From Cupriavidus sp. (GTDB taxonomy: Bacteria; Pseudomonadota; Gammaproteobacteria; Burkholderiales; Burkholderiaceae), in the NCBI GenBank assembly GCA_031181345.1, contig JAPSLC010000010.1, positions 1 through 64,000 of the forward strand: a DNA stretch of 64,000 nt, given 5' to 3'. A model generated the notes under the pieces. The model had not been told where the DNA came from. It saw nothing but the letters and a program-made list of their open reading frames with translations, and searched no databases. The translations under genes and the position numbers were made by a program. Below, one piece after another: positions 55,386 through 64,000 of the stretch; within the stretch, counting starts at the first letter, position 1, and each line of letters opens with the position of its first letter.

Positions 55386-55762
55386 GTGTGCTGATCGATA
55401 GCTCGGTATGGGTCGATCACTTCAGGAACCGTAACGCGGCTCTGATCGACCTCATCGTGATGGACCAGGCCCTGACGCACCCCATGGTGGTTGCGGAACT
55501 GGCCTGCGGAACGCCGCCAGCACCGCGCCTTACCACGCTCAACGACATTGGTTTGTTGCAGCCATGCAATCAAGCGACCTTGCATGAGGTGATGCAGTTT
55601 ATCGAGCGGGAAAGGCTGTATGGGCTCGGATGTGGCCTGGTCGACATGGCGCTGCTGGCATCCACCCTGATCACCCCAAGCGCAAAGCTATGGTCGCTCG
55701 ATAAGCGGTTGGCCGACTTGGCCGGACGCTTCGGAGTGGCATACCAACCCAGATTGCACTAG
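55382..55762 (+). CDS. vapC: VapC-type PIN-domain ribonuclease toxin
   Basis: 126 residues. PIN-domain acidic residues D6 ([12 protein letters not shown]), E39 (VVAELACG), D88 ([10 protein letters not shown]) and D107 (WSLDKRL) are all present, so the nuclease is predicted to be active. VapC toxins cleave tRNA or rRNA when freed from VapB. Third-position composition and the lower GC content differ somewhat from neighbouring metabolic genes, compatible with acquisition by transfer. Convergent with dctD. Confidence 0.92.
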   Translation: MSVLIDSSVWVDHFRNRNAALIDLIVMDQALTHPMVVAELACGTPPAPRLTTLNDIGLLQPCNQATLHEVMQFIERERLYGLGCGLVDMALLASTLITPSAKLWSLDKRLADLAGRFGVAYQPRLH

Positions 55763-55796
55763 CCGAATCAGCTCGCGCCACGGTCGGAGCGTTCCA

Positions 55797-57200
55797 TCAC
55801 GACTCCGCCTTCTCCGACAAATACTCCCGCCGCTCGATCCCATGCCGATGCAGCTTGTCGTAGAAGGTCTTGCGCGCGATCCCCAGCGATTCCAGCGTGG
55901 CGCGGACATTGCCGCCGTTCGCGGCGAGCGTGTCGCGGATCAGCTGGGCTTCGTAGCGGTCCATCCGTTCGGCCAGCGTGCCTTCGCTGCTTGTACCGCC
56001 TGACGTCACGCTCTGCGCAGCAGGAGGCGCCGGCAGCGTATGCACCCCCAGCACGAAGCGTTCGGCGAAATGCAGCAGCTCGCGTACGTTGCCCGGCCAG
56101 GCGTGCGTGTTCAGGTAGCGCCGTACGGCATCGGTGACCGGCGGCGCCTCGCGCTGGAAGCGGCGCGCGGCCTGGCCGGTGAAGACCTCGAACAGCAGCG
56201 GAATGTCTTCGCGCCGCTCGCGCAGCGGCGGCATATACAGCGTGACGACGTTGAGGCGGTAGTACAGATCCTCGCGGAAATCGCCGCGCTGTGCGGGGTC
56301 GCCCAGATCGACCTTGCTGGCCGCGATGACGCGCAGGTCCACCGGCCGCATTTCGTTGGTGCCCAGCGGCGCGACGCTGCGTGTCTCCAGCACGCGCAGC
56401 AGCTTCAGCTGCACCGACGCCGGCATGCCTTCGATCTCGTCGAGGAACAGCGTGCCGCCGTTGGCGTGTTCGATGCGGCCGATCCGCTTGCGTTGCGCGC
56501 CGGTGAAGGCGCCGGGCTCGTGGCCGAACAGCTCGCTCTCGATCACGCTTTCGGGCAGCGCCGCGCAATTGAGCGCGACCAGTTCGCCGGCGCTGCGCCG
56601 GCTCCAGCGATGCAGCGCGGTCGCGGCCATTTCCTTGCCGCTGCCGGTTTCGCCCACCACCAGCACATCGACGTCGGCGTCCGCGATATGGCGGATGGTC
56701 TGGCGCAGCCGCTCCATCGCCGGCGTGACGCCGATCAGCGGCCATGCGCTTTCGGCTTGCGCCGCGGCGTCCTGTAGCCGGCGGTTCTCCAGCACCAGCC
56801 GGCGCTGTTCCCACGCATGGCCGACAGCGGTCAGCAAGCGGTGGGTGGCGTAGGGCTTCTCCAGAAAATCGTAGGCGCCGCGGCGCATCGCCTCGACTGC
56901 CTGCGCGATATCGCCATGGCCGGTGATGAAGATCACCGGCAGGCTGGCGTCGCGCTCCAGCACGCGCTCGAACAGTTGCAGGCCGTCGAGCCCCGGCATC
57001 CGCATATCGGTGACCAGCACCTCGGGATAGCCGTCGCGCAGGCTGTCGAGAAAGGACTGCGCGCTGGCGTGCGCGTCGACCCGATAGCCGGCCAGCGTCA
57101 GGCTCTCGGCCGCGGCCGCGCGTACGTCGTGGTCGTCGTCGACCAGGGCGACCCGGCGTACCGGGCCCTGGCCGGCTTGGCGTTCAGTGGTTTGCATCAT
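55797..57200 (-). CDS. dctD: Sigma-54-dependent response regulator DctD
   Basis: 467 residues. Receiver domain with D65 (LVTDMRMPG). Central AAA+ domain with Walker [13 protein letters not shown], the GAFTGA sigma-54 contact loop ([10 protein letters not shown]) and Walker [14 protein letters not shown]-terminal Fis-type helix ([29 protein letters not shown]). All residues needed for phosphorylation and promoter opening are intact. It is phosphorylated by DctB and activates dctA through the paired palindromes at 59172-59220. It starts inside the dctB stop codon (4-base overlap). Confidence 0.95.
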   Translation of the reverse strand: MMQTTERQAGQGPVRRVALVDDDHDVRAAAAESLTLAGYRVDAHASAQSFLDSLRDGYPEVLVTDMRMPGLDGLQLFERVLERDASLPVIFITGHGDIAQAVEAMRRGAYDFLEKPYATHRLLTAVGHAWEQRRLVLENRRLQDAAAQAESAWPLIGVTPAMERLRQTIRHIADADVDVLVVGETGSGKEMAATALHRWSRRSAGELVALNCAALPESVIESELFGHEPGAFTGAQRKRIGRIEHANGGTLFLDEIEGMPASVQLKLLRVLETRSVAPLGTNEMRPVDLRVIAASKVDLGDPAQRGDFREDLYYRLNVVTLYMPPLRERREDIPLLFEVFTGQAARRFQREAPPVTDAVRRYLNTHAWPGNVRELLHFAERFVLGVHTLPAPPAAQSVTSGGTSSEGTLAERMDRYEAQLIRDTLAANGGNVRATLESLGIARKTFYDKLHRHGIERREYLSEKAES

Positions 57201-59098
57201 GGAGCTGAATTCAATGTGATGGTGAAGATCGCGCCGCCGCCGGCTGCGTCGCCGCGGGGGCGCGTATCCAGCGTGCCGCCGAAGTCGGCGACGATGTCGC
57301 GGCTGATCACCAGCCCGAGCCCCATGCCTTCCGGCTTCGAGGTGGAGAAGGGCGTGAACAGCCGCTCGACGATCTCGGGCGCAATGCCGGGGCCGTTGTC
57401 GGCGATCTCGATGCGCACGCGCGAACCGTCCGCATGCGTCGCGATGTCGATCCGCGCATCGTCGCGCCCGGCGACGGCATCCAGCGCGTTCTGCAACAGA
57501 TTGACCAGCACCTGTTCGAGCCGCAGACGTTCGGCCTGCACGTGCAGGCCGTTGTCGCCGGAACGCACCAGGGCAACGGTTTGCGTTCGCAGGCGCGGAC
57601 CAAGCAACAGCAAGGCGCCTTCGATCGCCTCGTCCACCGGCGTCGGCTCGCGCGCGCCCGAACCCTTGCGGGCAAAGGCGCGCAACTGGCTCGTGATGGC
57701 GCCGATGCGCTCGGTCAGGGCGCCAATGCGCACGAGGCTCGAGCGCGCGCCCTCGGCCTCGCCGCGTTCCAGATAGCTGCCGGCGTTATCGGCATAGCTG
57801 CGGATCGCCGCCACCGGCTGATTGATCTCATGCGCGACGCCGGCGGCGATCTGGCCGAGAAACGTCAGCTTGTTCGCCTGCACCAGTTCTTCCTGCGCGG
57901 CATGCAGCCGCAGTTCGGCCTGGCGGCGCTCCTCCATTTCCGCGCGCAGCTGATCGTTGGCTGCCTGCAGTTCCGCGGTGCGCGCCTGCACCCGCGCGGT
58001 CAGCTCGGCACGGATCGCGGCCTGCTGCGCGTTGTGCCGCCGCAGCCGGCGCCGTGCGTAAACCGCGGTGGCGATGGCGATATAGGCAAGCAGCAGCACC
58101 ACCAGCGCCTGCGCCTGCATCCGCGCCGCGATGCCGGTGCGCTCGGCGCGGCTGGGCGCCAGCAGATGGAAGGTCCAATGCGTGGACGGCACGGGCAGCG
58201 CGACATGGAGATAGCTGTCGCCGGCCGGGTGTCCGGGCACGTCGGCACGGACTTCGTCGCCGCTGACCAGCGGCTTGGATGCCGGTGCGGCGGCAAACGG
58301 CCGGATCGGCAGCGGGGCGAAGGTCGCGTCGCCGAACTGCAGGCTGCGCCGCAACTGCTCGGCCGCCGCCTCGCCCAACGGCACCAGCGAGCGGAAGCGC
58401 CAGCCGGGCTCGCTGGTCAGCAGTACCACGCCATCGCTGTTGGTGACGAAGACAGGCTCTGCCAGATGCGCCCAGTCTTCCTCCAAGGCGGGGAATTCGA
58501 CCTTGACGACCACCACGCCCACCGGCTGTCCGCCGGCATCGTCGAGCCGGTGCGACAGGTAAAGGCCGGGGCGGCGGCTGATCGTGCCAAGGGCGAAGTG
58601 CTCGGCGGCGCCGCCGGCCATCGCGCCCTGGTAGTAGGGGCGGAAGGCGTAGTTCTCGCCGACGAAGCTGTCAGGACCGCGCCAGTTGCTCGAGGCGACG
58701 GCCAGACCGCGGCGGTCCACGGCATAGATCACCGACGCCCCGGTGCCGGCCGCCAGAGTCTCGAGCTTGCGGTTCAGCGCGGCAAGGCGCTGCGGATCAC
58801 CCGTTGCCAGCGCGGTCTTCAGGTCCGGGTCCTGCGCCAGCACGAACGGCAGCGCACGGTGTTTTTCGAGATCGCGCCGCAACGTGGCGACGTTGAACTG
58901 CGCGGCCGTCAGCGCACGCTGGGTGACTGCCGCGGCGGCCTCGCGATGGGCCGTGCGCTCGACCAGCCGCAGTACCGCGACCGTCAGCGCCAGCATCAGC
59001 AGCACCGCCAGGGCGACGGCGGCAGCGGCGCGCGGCGAGAAGGACCGGCGCGCGGGCGTGTCGTCGGTCGGCAGGGTGGTGGCGGGCGGCTGAGCCAT
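57197..59098 (-). CDS. dctB: C4-dicarboxylate sensor kinase DctB
   Basis: 633 residues. Transmembrane helix 1 (about 27-48), a large periplasmic double-Cache sensor domain (about 50-315, e.g. [38 protein letters not shown]), helix 2 (about 325-347), a coiled-coil linker, HisKA with H423 ([13 protein letters not shown]) and HATPase with [10 protein letters not shown] and [13 protein letters not shown]. The [10 protein letters not shown] block is characteristic of the DctB ligand domain that binds succinate, fumarate or malate. It phosphorylates DctD. Divergent from dctA. Confidence 0.95.
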   Translation of the reverse strand: MAQPPATTLPTDDTPARRSFSPRAAAAVALAVLLMLALTVAVLRLVERTAHREAAAAVTQRALTAAQFNVATLRRDLEKHRALPFVLAQDPDLKTALATGDPQRLAALNRKLETLAAGTGASVIYAVDRRGLAVASSNWRGPDSFVGENYAFRPYYQGAMAGGAAEHFALGTISRRPGLYLSHRLDDAGGQPVGVVVVKVEFPALEEDWAHLAEPVFVTNSDGVVLLTSEPGWRFRSLVPLGEAAAEQLRRSLQFGDATFAPLPIRPFAAAPASKPLVSGDEVRADVPGHPAGDSYLHVALPVPSTHWTFHLLAPSRAERTGIAARMQAQALVVLLLAYIAIATAVYARRRLRRHNAQQAAIRAELTARVQARTAELQAANDQLRAEMEERRQAELRLHAAQEELVQANKLTFLGQIAAGVAHEINQPVAAIRSYADNAGSYLERGEAEGARSSLVRIGALTERIGAITSQLRAFARKGSGAREPTPVDEAIEGALLLLGPRLRTQTVALVRSGDNGLHVQAERLRLEQVLVNLLQNALDAVAGRDDARIDIATHADGSRVRIEIADNGPGIAPEIVERLFTPFSTSKPEGMGLGLVISRDIVADFGGTLDTRPRGDAAGGGAIFTITLNSAP

Positions 59099-59171
59099 CG
59101 ACAGCAGGGTAGTGGGGAGGCGTGGGAGGGGCGAACCTTGTGGTCCGGATTCGGAGTCGTGTGCGGCTCAA

Positions 59172-59220
59172 GTTGTGTGGATATCCACACAACCGGGCCG
59201 AATTCTATGTGGATTTCCAC
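59172..59220. promoter_or_regulatory. DctD upstream activating sites
   Basis: Site 1 is a perfect palindrome, 59172-59193, with the core TTGTGTGGATATCCACACAA at 59173-59192. Site 2 is GTGGA-TT-TCCAC at 59209-59220. Their centres are 32 bases apart (three helical turns) and 90-130 bases upstream of the sigma-54 promoter, the usual layout for cooperative binding of DctD dimers. DctD binding is inferred from position. Confidence 0.75.
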
Positions 59221-59294
59221 TCAAACGCCAGCGGGCCGCGCAGCGCTTCTGAATTTTTCCTTTAAAGATCAAAGAGTTGTGAAAGACATTCAGC

Positions 59295-59310
59295 TGGCAC
59301 ACGCATTGCG
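59295..59310 (+). promoter_or_regulatory. Sigma-54 (-24/-12) promoter of dctA
   Basis: TGGCAC-N5-TTGCG matches the sigma-54 consensus (TGGCACN5TTGCW), with GG and GC at the required spacing. It lies about 108 bases before the dctA start. The rest of the 319-base gap between dctB and dctA holds the activating sites and no gene. Confidence 0.85.
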
Positions 59311-59417
59311 ATAGCGGCTGGTCCGGAGCCGCATCCGCTCGGCCAGGATATTTCAAGAAACTCGCCGCCGCGTGCCCCCGCATGGCGCCCGGCAGCCCAT
59401 TGGCAGGGGACACCCGC

Positions 59418-60758
59418 ATGATCGACACCCACACCGCCGCGGCCACGGCCGCGCAGCCTCGTCCGTTCTATCGCCATCTGTACGTGCAGGTGCTGGTCGC
59501 CATCGTCGCCGGCATCGCGCTGGGCCACTACTGGCCCGATATCGGTTCGAGCATGAAGCCGCTCGGCGACGGCTTCATCAAGCTGGTCAAGATGATCATC
59601 GCGCCGGTGATCTTCCTGACCGTGGTCACCGGCATCGCCGGCATGTCGGACCTGAAGAAGGTCGGCCGCGTCGCCGGCAAGGCGATGATCTACTTCCTGA
59701 CGTTCTCGACGCTGGCGCTGGCAGTCGGCATGATCGTCGGCAACGTGGTCCAGCCCGGCCACGGCCTGCACATCGACCCGGCCTCGCTGGATTCGAACGC
59801 AGTGTCCGGCTACGTCGCCAAGGCGCACGATTCGACCATCACCGGCTTCCTGATGAATATCATCCCGACCACGGTGCTCAGCCCCATGGTCAATGGCGAC
59901 ATCCTGCAGGTGCTGTTCGTCGCGGTGCTGTTCGGCATCTCACTGGCGTTGGTCGGCGAGCGCGGCAAGCCGGTGGTCGATTTCCTGCAGGCCGTCACGC
60001 TGCCGGTGTTCCGCCTGGTCTCGATCCTGATGAAGGTCGCCCCGATTGGCGCGTTCGGCGCGATGTCGTTCACCATCGGCAAGTACGGCATCCAGTCGGT
60101 GGCCAACCTGGCGATGCTGGTCGGCACCTTCTACCTGACTTCGTTGCTGTTCGTGCTGATCGTGCTGGGACTGGTGGCGCGCTATAACGGCTTCTCGATC
60201 GTCAAGCTGATCCGCTATATCCGCGAGGAACTGCTGCTGGTGCTGGGCACCAGCTCGTCCGAAGCGGCGCTGCCGACGCTGATGCAGAAGATGGAGCGGG
60301 CCGGCTGTGCCAAGTCGGTGGTCGGCCTGGTCGTGCCGACCGGTTATTCGTTCAACCTGGACGGTACCAATATCTATATGACGATGGCCGCGCTGTTCAT
60401 CGCGCAGGCCTGTGACATCCACCTGTCGTTCGGCGACCAGATCCTGCTGCTGCTGGTGGCGATGCTCAGCTCGAAGGGCGCTGCCGGCGTGACCGGCGCG
60501 GGCTTCATCACGCTGGCGGCCACGCTGGCGGTGGTGCCCTCGGTGCCGGTGGCCGGCATGGCGCTGATCCTGGGCGTGGACCGCTTCATGTCGGAATGCC
60601 GCGCGCTGACCAATCTGGTCGGCAACGCGACCGCCGCGATCGTGGTCGCGCGCTGGGAGGGCGAGCTCGACAAGGAACAGTTGCGCAAGGCGATGGCGGG
60701 CGAGACCGTCGCGCCCGTTGCGCCGGGCACGCCGGAGCTGACGCAGTCGGCGGCGTAG
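59418..60758 (+). CDS. dctA: C4-dicarboxylate/H+ symporter DctA
   Basis: 446 residues from ATG 59418 (AGGGGA upstream). DAACS-family transporter: eight membrane helices and two hairpins. The hairpin serine-rich motif is [17 protein letters not shown], followed by [26 protein letters not shown], and [53 protein letters not shown] contains the NxxxD-like ligand site. Imports succinate, fumarate, malate and related acids. Controlled by DctBD through sigma-54. A strong terminator follows. Confidence 0.96.
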   Translation: MIDTHTAAATAAQPRPFYRHLYVQVLVAIVAGIALGHYWPDIGSSMKPLGDGFIKLVKMIIAPVIFLTVVTGIAGMSDLKKVGRVAGKAMIYFLTFSTLALAVGMIVGNVVQPGHGLHIDPASLDSNAVSGYVAKAHDSTITGFLMNIIPTTVLSPMVNGDILQVLFVAVLFGISLALVGERGKPVVDFLQAVTLPVFRLVSILMKVAPIGAFGAMSFTIGKYGIQSVANLAMLVGTFYLTSLLFVLIVLGLVARYNGFSIVKLIRYIREELLLVLGTSSSEAALPTLMQKMERAGCAKSVVGLVVPTGYSFNLDGTNIYMTMAALFIAQACDIHLSFGDQILLLLVAMLSSKGAAGVTGAGFITLAATLAVVPSVPVAGMALILGVDRFMSECRALTNLVGNATAAIVVARWEGELDKEQLRKAMAGETVAPVAPGTPELTQSAA

Positions 60759-60779
60759 TTTTCCGCAGGTTCTTGACCG

Positions 60780-60818
60780 AATGCCGGACGCGGTGAATCG
60801 CGTCCGGCATTTTTTTTG
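60780..60818 (+). terminator. Rho-independent terminator of dctA
   Basis: ATGCCGGACGCG (60781-60792) pairs with CGCGTCCGGCAT (60799-60810) around the loop GTGAAT and is followed by eight T-rich bases. Textbook form. Confidence 0.95.
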
Positions 60819-60910
60819 CGCATTGCGGTTCGCATTTGTCGCGTCTATGCTGGCATAGATCCATACGCGTCACTTTTCCGCCGGTACCGGCGGGCAAGGA
60901 TGGGAACTCG

Positions 60911-62104
60911 ATGCAGATTCGCCTCGATCCGGTCACCTCGGTGCTGATCGCCGTGCTGGTCCTGCTGCTCGGTACGCTGATCAATCGCCGGGTCGCCTTT
61001 CTGTCGCGCTACAACATCCCCGATCCAATCACCGGCGGCATCCTGTTTGCCGCCGCCGCGGCGATCGCGGCCGCGCTGTTCGACTTCCGCGTCGTCATCG
61101 ACGCCGGCATCAAGCCCGTGCTGCTGCTGATGTTCTTCGCCGGCGTCGGCATGGGCGCGGACCTGCGCGCGCTGAAACAAGGCGGCAAGGCGCTGATCAT
61201 CTTCCTGATCGTGCTGTTCCCCTATATCGCGGTGCAAAACGCCGTTGGTGTCGGCATGGCCAGGGCGATGGACCTGCATCCGATCTTCGGGCTGGTCGGT
61301 GGTTCGATCACGCTGGTCGGCGGGCACGGCACCGGCGCGGCCTATGCCGAGCGCTTCGCCGAGATCAACAATCTGCAGTCGGTGATGGAACTGTCGATGA
61401 CGGTGGCGACGATCGGCCTGATCGTGGGCGGCATCATCGCGGGGCCTGTCGCGCAGTATCTGATCTCGCGATATCGCCTGCGCTCGCAGGGCGAGGACGA
61501 AGCGAGCGTCGCCGCCGAAGCCCATGGCTTTCCGATTACGACCGTCGCCGCGGTGGGCGCGCTTGGCGGCATCCTGGTGGCGGTGGTGGTCGGGCGTTGG
61601 CTCGCCACGCTGTTCTCGGGCCAGGCCATCACCATCCCCGGCTTCCTGTGGTGCATGCTGACCGGCATTGCGATCCGGAACCTGCTTCCCCTTGCCGGCG
61701 TGCGCTTCGACGACCGGCCGGCGGAGCTGATTTCCAATGTGAGCCTGTCGCTGTTCCTGGTGATGACGATGATGGCGCTCGATCTGGTCGACGTGGCGCT
61801 GTCCGCGGGACCGTTCCTCGCGATCATCGCGATGCAGGTGGTCTTTATCGTGTTGTACGTGGTGCTGGTCTGCTTCCGCTTCATGGGGCGCGACTACGAA
61901 GCCGCGGTGCTGTCGGCCGCCTTCATCGGCTTCAATATGGGCTCGACCGCCACCGCGATGGCCAATATGCAGGCGATCACCGCCAAGCACGGGCCGGCAC
62001 CGAAGAGCTTCGTGGTGGCGCCGCTGGCCGGCGCCTTCTTCGTCGACATCATGAATGCGTTCGTGCTGACGCTGATGCTGGCGATGCCGCTGATGGGAGG
62101 CTGA
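60911..62104 (+). CDS. gltS: Sodium/glutamate-type symporter (GltS/ESS family)
   Basis: 397 residues from ATG 60911. Ten to eleven membrane helices in two inverted halves. Signatures: SRYNIPDPITGGILFAAAAA, GGSITLVGGHGTGAAYAERFAE, WCMLTGIAIRNLLPLAGVRFDD, MGSTATAMANMQAITAKHGPAPKSFVVAPLAGAFFVDIMNAFVL. All match GltS. GltS carries L-glutamate with Na+, but substrate specificity in this branch is untested. It is followed after two bases by a TAXI-type lipoprotein gene whose ribosome binding site (GGGAGG) lies inside the gltS end, so the two proteins are expected in fixed ratio. Confidence 0.92.
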   Translation: MQIRLDPVTSVLIAVLVLLLGTLINRRVAFLSRYNIPDPITGGILFAAAAAIAAALFDFRVVIDAGIKPVLLLMFFAGVGMGADLRALKQGGKALIIFLIVLFPYIAVQNAVGVGMARAMDLHPIFGLVGGSITLVGGHGTGAAYAERFAEINNLQSVMELSMTVATIGLIVGGIIAGPVAQYLISRYRLRSQGEDEASVAAEAHGFPITTVAAVGALGGILVAVVVGRWLATLFSGQAITIPGFLWCMLTGIAIRNLLPLAGVRFDDRPAELISNVSLSLFLVMTMMALDLVDVALSAGPFLAIIAMQVVFIVLYVVLVCFRFMGRDYEAAVLSAAFIGFNMGSTATAMANMQAITAKHGPAPKSFVVAPLAGAFFVDIMNAFVLTLMLAMPLMGG

Positions 62105-62106
62105 TC

Positions 62107-63591
62107 GTGCGCCGCCTGTTCTCCGCGCTGTTTGCCCTGATCGTCGTGTCGCTGCTGGCGGGATGCCAACGCGGACCGGATGCCGACGCGCTGCGCAAGG
62201 ATGTCGCCACGCGGCTGGCGCAAGCGCTGCCGCCCGGGACGGTGGAACTCGCGGAGCTGCGACGCCAGGGCTCGCAAACGGACCGCCGTGGTCCGCCCGG
62301 CGAACAACGGCGTGTCGTTTATTTCGACGCCGAGCTGAAGCTGACGCGCGACTTCGACTTCGGTGCATGGGATGCGCCCGGCGTCGCCGGCCTGATCTCG
62401 GCGCTGGGTGCGGCGCCCAAGGGCGTGCAGGGAATCGCCCTGGGCGGCAACAAGGCGGGCGACATCATTCGCGCGCACGGCGCCGCGGTGTACCGCGAAG
62501 AGAATGGCCGCTGGATCCCGGTGGTGTCGGGAGGCTATCGCGCGGTCGCCGCGCCGGCCTATGCGGCCAGCGCACCGCAAGGCGCGGCGGCGATGCTGGA
62601 GGCCATGCGCCGCATCGTCGAATCCGTGCCGGCTGAATCCTCGCCCGAACAGCACGCGATGATCACGCAGGAACTTGCCGCCGCGCATGCCAGCATCCGC
62701 GCGAGGCTGGCACGCGCCAAGCAGGGCTACCCGTTGGCAGCCGGCGCCGAGGGCGGGCAATACCTGCGCTTTGCCCAGGCCCTCGCCGCCAAGCCCGGAA
62801 CCCGCGTAGTGCCGCTCGTCACGCGCGGCGGCGACGAGAACCTGCGCATGCTGCGCCAGGGCAAGGCCTCGCTCGCGCTGGCGCAGGCTGATGCGGCGCT
62901 CGACGCCTATCGGGGCGACGGCGACTTCGCCGCCGATGGACCGTTTACCTCGCTGCGCGCGATCGGCAGCCTGTATCCCGAAGCCGTTCATGTTCTCGTG
63001 CGCGCCGATGCGGCCGTCAAGACCGTGGCGGACCTGCGCGGCAAGCGCATCGCCATCGGCGAGAAGGGCGGCGCGTCGCAGCGGACGGCCTTGCGTGTCC
63101 TCGCCGCGCACGGCCTGAAGCCAGCGGATTTTGCCGGGCGCGAGCTGGGCATCAACGCCTCGCTGGTGGCGCTGCGGCAAGGCGAGGTCGATGCCGTGAT
63201 CCAGATCATCGGCGTGCCGTCGGAAAGCATCCGCGACGCCCTGACCGCGATTCCGCTGCGCCTGCTGCCGCTGAGCGAAAAGGCCGCTTCCGCGCTCGCC
63301 GATTCCGGGCGCGGGTATCTGCGCTACACGGTGCCCGCCGGCACCTACGCGAACCAGGTTGGCAGCGTTCCAACCGTCGCCGTCGCCGCTCAATTGCTGG
63401 TGGCTGCCGACTTGTCCGACGCCGAGGTCGGCGCGATCGCACGCAACGTGTACGCGCCCGGCGCCGACTTCACGGCCCGCGGCAGCGCGCAAGGCGCGCA
63501 GATTGCGCCTGCCACGGCGACGCAGGGCCTGTCGGTGCCGCAGCATCTGGCGGCGGCTCGGGCGATCGAGGCGCTTACCAAGGGCAAATGA
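62107..63591 (+). CDS. Lipoprotein with N-terminal unknown domain and C-terminal TAXI-type solute-binding domain
   Basis: 494 residues from GTG 62107, selected because GGGAGG ends seven bases upstream; it starts two bases after the gltS stop codon. Lipobox LLAG-C20 predicts a lipid anchor. Residues about 22-190 form a separate domain of unknown family (VVYFDAELKLTRDFDFGAWDAPGVAGLISALG), and a short helical segment follows. From about 215 the TRAP TAXI binding fold begins: YPLAAGAEGGQYLRFAQALAAKPGTRVVPLVTRGGDENLRMLRQGKASLALAQADAALDAY, later VLVRADAAVKTVADLRGKRIAIGEKGGASQRTALRVL. No TRAP membrane subunit is near; the partner appears to be GltS. Confidence 0.85.
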   Translation: MRRLFSALFALIVVSLLAGCQRGPDADALRKDVATRLAQALPPGTVELAELRRQGSQTDRRGPPGEQRRVVYFDAELKLTRDFDFGAWDAPGVAGLISALGAAPKGVQGIALGGNKAGDIIRAHGAAVYREENGRWIPVVSGGYRAVAAPAYAASAPQGAAAMLEAMRRIVESVPAESSPEQHAMITQELAAAHASIRARLARAKQGYPLAAGAEGGQYLRFAQALAAKPGTRVVPLVTRGGDENLRMLRQGKASLALAQADAALDAYRGDGDFAADGPFTSLRAIGSLYPEAVHVLVRADAAVKTVADLRGKRIAIGEKGGASQRTALRVLAAHGLKPADFAGRELGINASLVALRQGEVDAVIQIIGVPSESIRDALTAIPLRLLPLSEKAASALADSGRGYLRYTVPAGTYANQVGSVPTVAVAAQLLVAADLSDAEVGAIARNVYAPGADFTARGSAQGAQIAPATATQGLSVPQHLAAARAIEALTKGK

Positions 63592-63871
63592 GTGTCGGGC
63601 TCGGCAGCCGAGGGCCAGCGTTTTCTGTCTCGTTTGGAGCGCGTTCCCGGCGCACGCCGTCTTCCGAACGTCTTGATGTCGACGCCAACTTCTACCCTAT
63701 CGGTATCCATCGCCGCCTTTCGCAATTCGCTACTACGCTTCCCGCTGACCTGACTGTTTGCGGTGGCCCGCGATACACAGGAACCTTCACTGTCCGCAGA
63801 CGTGCGGCCTGTCGGCCGAACGCCACCATTCGAAGGAAACCATGTCGCTACCACTGCAAAGCCGTTACCAT
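63592..63871. other. Gene-free region of lower GC content
   Basis: 280 bases with no convincing gene; an overlapping 114-codon plus frame and a long minus frame show no domain and mixed codon use. The composition is clearly less GC-rich than the preceding operon, which can mark the boundary of a transferred segment. No repeat, tRNA or attachment site was recognised. Confidence 0.5.
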
Positions 63872-63902
63872 ATGTCGGCAGTTTTACCATTTTTGCCGAC
63901 AT
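63872..63902. promoter_or_regulatory. Inverted repeat in front of the AbiEi-like gene
   Basis: ATGTCGGCA (63872-63880) and TGCCGACAT (63894-63902) are perfect 9-base arms around an AT-rich 13-base centre (GTTTTACCATTTT). The element ends 11 bases before the start codon, so a repressor bound here would block the promoter or ribosome access. AbiEi antitoxins are known to autorepress through inverted repeats in their promoter. Confidence 0.7.
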
Positions 63903-63913
63903 CTGATAACAAC

Positions 63914-64000
63914 ATGGCACCTCGCCATCTGACCCATCGCGAACGGGCGCTGTGCGTTGCCCGAGATCGCGGCATCGCACGAGCTCGTGACTTCAAGGCT
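63914..64000 (+). CDS. AbiEi-like antitoxin/regulator, N-terminal 29 codons (3' end outside window)
   Basis: ATG 63914 opens a frame that runs off the window: MAPRHLTHRERALCVARDRG, then IARARDFKA. The pattern of basic residues followed by ALxxARxxGIxRARDF resembles the N-terminal winged-helix of AbiEi-like proteins (type IV toxin-antitoxin), where RARDL/F precedes a helix-turn-helix. The palindrome just upstream fits autoregulation. Only 29 residues are visible, so the assignment is tentative. Confidence 0.45.
   Translation, partial: MAPRHLTHRERALCVARDRGIARARDFKA

Noticed and set aside
63588..63932. 114-codon plus-strand ORF after the TAXI lipoprotein
   Set aside because: It overlaps the operator and the AbiEi-like start, has no recognisable domain and mixed codon use; it starts within the previous gene's stop region only by chance.

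Overview
The window is a gene-dense, high-GC stretch of bacterial chromosome. Several things point to a betaproteobacterium of the order Burkholderiales, probably a Burkholderiaceae relative of Cupriavidus, Ralstonia or Pandoraea: the lysine/proline-rich tail of an HU protein typical of that order, three orphan TctC/Bug-type periplasmic binding proteins, many LysR regulators, an Mrp antiporter with fused A/B subunits, and strong G/C preference at third codon positions. The genus is inference. No rRNA, tRNA, complete transposon or CRISPR array was seen.
Layout. 1-4.5 kb: end of an HU gene with a terminator, a small repeat-bearing membrane protein divergent from a metal-type two-component system, and a lipoprotein hydrolase translationally coupled to the kinase. 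4.5-12 kb: CHMI-type tautomerase and Ldh-type dehydrogenase, a divergent ThDP enzyme, an unknown 363-residue protein, and an acyl-CoA ligase with its IclR regulator. 12-20 kb: a chemoreceptor, an EAL-CBS-GGDEF protein, a cardiolipin synthase, ribA, a DUF2383-type stress protein with a small partner, and an unrecognised gene. 20-26.3 kb: a complete mrpA-G antiporter operon. 26.3-31 kb, minus strand: UdgX-type uracil-DNA glycosylase, chromate transporter, MFS exporter and SDR. 31-41 kb: LysR/amidohydrolase/TctC, a 1065-residue autotransporter, a cysteine-cluster protein, a decayed toxin-antitoxin locus that keeps only the antitoxin, then LysR/TctC and an NTF2-like gene. 41-51 kb: a four-PAS GGDEF-EAL protein and a sulfonate-type module (acyl-CoA-dehydrogenase-like flavoprotein, LLM monooxygenase, ABC transporter) that ends in a membrane cytochrome c. 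51-55 kb: LysR with an operon of an ornithine-cyclodeaminase-like enzyme, a PhnD-like protein lacking a signal peptide and a TctC protein, then vapBC. 55.8-63.6 kb: dctBD divergent from dctA with a readable sigma-54 promoter and activator sites, followed by a GltS-type symporter coupled to a TAXI-type lipoprotein. The right edge holds an operator-like palindrome and the first 29 codons of an AbiEi-like gene.
Common themes are uptake of small organic acids and sulfonates, and cyclic-di-GMP turnover by two hybrid proteins whose EAL domains look intact while their GGDEF motifs deviate. A sequence-level theme not explained by gene content is a set of unrelated short tandem arrays, mostly of 12-bp units, placed at gene ends or directly in front of starts. 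The other unusual points are the toxin-deleted antitoxin locus with its promoter intact, a perfect inverted pair of consensus DnaA boxes far from any replication gene, and the TAXI-GltS pairing without TRAP membrane subunits.
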